The notes under the pieces: model-generated
Database searches by the model: none
What the model saw: the letters and a program-made list of their open reading frames with translations, nothing else
Told to the model about the DNA's origin: nothing
Part shown: piece after piece, positions 6,747-8,508 of the stretch
Layout: every line of letters starts with the position of its first letter
How positions within the stretch are numbered: the first letter of the stretch is position 1
DNA from: an uncultured Lachnospiraceae bacterium
GTDB lineage: Bacteria > Bacillota > Clostridia > Lachnospirales > Lachnospiraceae
Reading direction: 5' to 3'
NCBI GenBank assembly: GCA_947631075.1
Contig: CANRJU010000097.1
Span: 1-8,508, forward strand
DNA length: 8,508 nucleotides
Made by a program: the position numbers and the translations under genes

Positions 6747-6808
6747 AGATATTCCAAACCCTGTATTGCCTGCTTAATCCCTGCACATGAAATAACCTAT
6801 GGCTGCCA

Positions 6809-8425
6809 TCATTTCTTAATGTAATGATATAATTTCGTTTTATAAAATTCACTTACAGTCTGGACTTCACCATATTTTTCAAGTTCGCTCAGCAATTCTG
6901 GCACTCCAATATCAGAATGAGAAACAAATAAATATACACTCTCATTCTGCGCAATTAACAAGCTGTCCTCAATGATTGCGTCCGTATTCAGGGAATAATC
7001 ATAACTATATGGTTCCTCATATAAAAAAGTTTCCAGCGCCTGACCATAGATCGTATCACCCCTGACTATCGGAAGCGCCGGCCAAGACATTTCACTTCGT
7101 TCCACGCCACTGCTCAATTCCATCAATTCGCTATATGAAGGCTCAAAATCCTGCCTGTAAATATAAACAGGTATAGACTTATGATACACATATACTATAT
7201 CCGAATCCGTCTTGTTTTCCTCAAGATAACGAATACTCCCGTCTATTTCTGACATATCGACATATACATGTCTCGCAAACAAATTTTTGCACCCATCCAT
7301 CCCCATCAGTCCCAGACAGACAACTAATATTCCAATTGCCGCACTCTCGCAAATTACCCGGAGTTTTATATCTTTTATCTCCATAAATTTATTTTCTGCA
7401 AGCTCACATGAACAGGCAGCAAATATCATGAACACTAGCGGATAAATCTGAATCAATCTTCCCGCTATCGGATAGAAACCGCAGTATGATGCAATAAAAA
7501 GCAGCACCAAGGAAAGAACAACCGGCAGAAGAATCTCAAGCTTATCCCTTTTTCTTCGGATAACATGTGCGACATAATACAAAACCAACAACAGAATAAC
7601 TACTGCAACTATTTTCGTAGAATAAAATCCCAGAAACTCTTTTGCCATCAAAAAAATCAGTTTTAAATCCGATAAAGATGTTGGCCAAAGAGGAAACCGC
7701 AATAAGTCCCAATATCCTTTTGCCGCTACATTTCCTGACGTGTCAGACAGCCAAAAAATAAAATTCAATATAAAACTGATCAATACAATCCCGCATGGGA
7801 GAAAATCGACCGCTGCCTTTTTATCCTTTTCCTTGCAAATTTTTTTTAGAATATCGACACATTCTATTATCATGCAAGCTGCAACAAAAAATACCGCAGA
7901 AAAAGAAAACCATACTAACAGCGCATATAATAACCCCACATATATAAGCTTAATCTTTTTGTCCTTGAATCTCTGCCATATATATAGGACCAATAAGCAT
8001 CCTAAATTATCCGACATATATGGTTTCGACTCATTCGCATAATAAATATATTTATCCGCTAATGCAAAAAGCGCTGTAAATAAAAGCGCATAATTCTTTT
8101 TTACCCGATCCTTCGATAAAAGGTAAAATAAGATTATACAACCAAACGCTGAGAGCAACGACCAGAGCCTTAACGCGAACTCAGAAACTCCAAATACTTG
8201 CGTAAATAATTTAACAATAAATAGCCACCCAACAGAGGCACTCTGCCCGAAATCAAGAGGAGAGGCTACTAATTCAGAAAAAGATCTCGTACATATGGAG
8301 CTGGCAAGCATCGCCTCATCCACCCAAAGCGAACGATTGTAAAAATATGGTGCAATGTGCAAAATACCGCCAATAACAATACATAAAATCAACAAGATTT
8401 TTACATTGCGTTTACTTACATGCAT
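6809..8425 (-). CDS. GT-C fold integral membrane glycosyltransferase (GT39/ArnT-like)
   Basis: A 538-residue polytopic protein with roughly 11-13 hydrophobic helices between residues 9 and 375 and a soluble C-terminal part (about 380-538). The first outer loop carries SLWVDEAMLA at 32-41; Asp36-Glu37 correspond to the catalytic acidic pair of GT39/PMT_2 and ArnT-type enzymes. YYANESKPYMSD at 128-139 and AGRLIQIYP at 321-329 match other conserved loop positions of that group. These enzymes take a sugar from a polyprenyl-phosphate donor and attach it to an acceptor on the outer face of the membrane. The downstream membrane GT2 is a likely donor synthase. The ATG at 8425 has AGGAG at 8435-8439 with 9-base spacing. 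The gene is visibly more AT-rich than the SDR end of the operon (sampled lines about 28-37% GC). Acceptor and sugar are unknown. Confidence 0.85.
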   Translation of the reverse strand: MHVSKRNVKILLILCIVIGGILHIAPYFYNRSLWVDEAMLASSICTRSFSELVASPLDFGQSASVGWLFIVKLFTQVFGVSEFALRLWSLLSAFGCIILFYLLSKDRVKKNYALLFTALFALADKYIYYANESKPYMSDNLGCLLVLYIWQRFKDKKIKLIYVGLLYALLVWFSFSAVFFVAACMIIECVDILKKICKEKDKKAAVDFLPCGIVLISFILNFIFWLSDTSGNVAAKGYWDLLRFPLWPTSLSDLKLIFLMAKEFLGFYSTKIVAVVILLLVLYYVAHVIRRKRDKLEILLPVVLSLVLLFIASYCGFYPIAGRLIQIYPLVFMIFAACSCELAENKFMEIKDIKLRVICESAAIGILVVCLGLMGMDGCKNLFARHVYVDMSEIDGSIRYLEENKTDSDIVYVYHKSIPVYIYRQDFEPSYSELMELSSGVERSEMSWPALPIVRGDTIYGQALETFLYEEPYSYDYSLNTDAIIEDSLLIAQNESVYLFVSHSDIGVPELLSELEKYGEVQTVSEFYKTKLYHYIKK

Positions 8426-8508
8426 ATCAGTAAACTCCTTTGCAAATTTGATTAATTAGTGTCTGCTCATCAAGCAGCATTTTAAACACAAATGCTGAAT
8501 GTTAATCT
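8426..8508 (-). other. Upstream leader with two overlapping small dyads
   Basis: The 83 bases before the GT-C gene contain a perfect 8-base inverted repeat (8475-8482 with 8490-8497, 7-base loop) and a 5-base one (8463-8467 with 8473-8477, 5-base loop). They share bases 8475-8477, so the two hairpins could not form together. No T-run follows the larger one on the coding strand, so it is not a usual terminator. It may be an operator, a leader structure or chance. I see no convincing promoter; the window edge cuts the region. Confidence 0.3.

Noticed and set aside
6774..6812. A 12-residue mini-frame beginning ATGATG at the GT-C stop
   Set aside because: Coupled-looking start, but it is too short and featureless to support as a gene or leader peptide.
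6736..6852. An N-terminal extension of the FAD oxidoreductase from ATG 6852
   Set aside because: It would overlap the GT-C gene by 44 bases and add 39 residues unlike any flavoprotein N-terminus; the ATG at 6735 has a ribosome site and places GxGxxG at residue 10.
8480..8505. A promoter (TTAACA, then TAAAAT) before the GT-C gene
   Set aside because: The spacing is about 15 bases, shorter than the usual 17, and AT-rich DNA gives such matches easily; the start of the operon may lie beyond the window.

Overview
The window is one strand-uniform stretch of a glycan biosynthesis operon. Every gene I can support is on the minus strand, so transcription runs from about 8500 down to 1. Genes overlap or are separated by at most about 73 bases, there is no terminator-like hairpin between them, and almost every start has an AGGAG- or GAGG-type ribosome binding site. 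These sites, the gene families and the moderate GC suggest a low-to-mid GC Gram-positive anaerobe, probably a gut-type Clostridia/Lachnospiraceae organism. That placement is an inference; there is no rRNA or housekeeping marker here.

Layout in transcription order: (1) 8425-6809, a multi-pass GT-C (GT39/ArnT-like) glycosyltransferase; (2) 6735-5605, an FAD-dependent oxidoreductase of the DAO/LhgO-like fold with an unusual cysteine cluster; (3) 5615-4671, a GT2 glycosyltransferase with two C-terminal membrane helices (GtrB/DPM1-like layout); (4) 4655-3729, an extended-SDR sugar epimerase/dehydratase-like protein; (5) 3732-2938, a TIM-barrel sugar isomerase/epimerase of the tagatose-3-epimerase/IolE type; (6) 2876-2082, a soluble DPM1-like GT2; (7) 2050-1230, a classical SDR oxidoreductase whose reading frame is broken at a run of seven G; (8) 1194-334, a second, paralogous SDR; (9) 320-1, the N-terminus of a 2x[4Fe-4S] protein of the coenzyme F420 hydrogenase/dehydrogenase beta-subunit family, cut by the window edge.

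Taken together the set looks like machinery that makes an unusual sugar, loads it on a carrier and transfers it outside the membrane. The membrane GT2 would make a polyprenyl-phosphate sugar and the GT-C enzyme would use it as donor. The FAD oxidoreductase, SDRs, epimerase and TIM-barrel isomerase would oxidise, epimerise and reduce the sugar or its precursor. No substrate can be read from the sequence.

The main items for a second look are the G7 frame break in the first SDR (one added G restores a perfect Rossmann motif), the tandem SDR pair with a shared basic N-terminal extension, the Cys cluster in the FAD enzyme, several substituted catalytic motifs (YxxxR, DRT, DGN), and a GC gradient from roughly 53% on the left to about 35% on the right in sampled lines.
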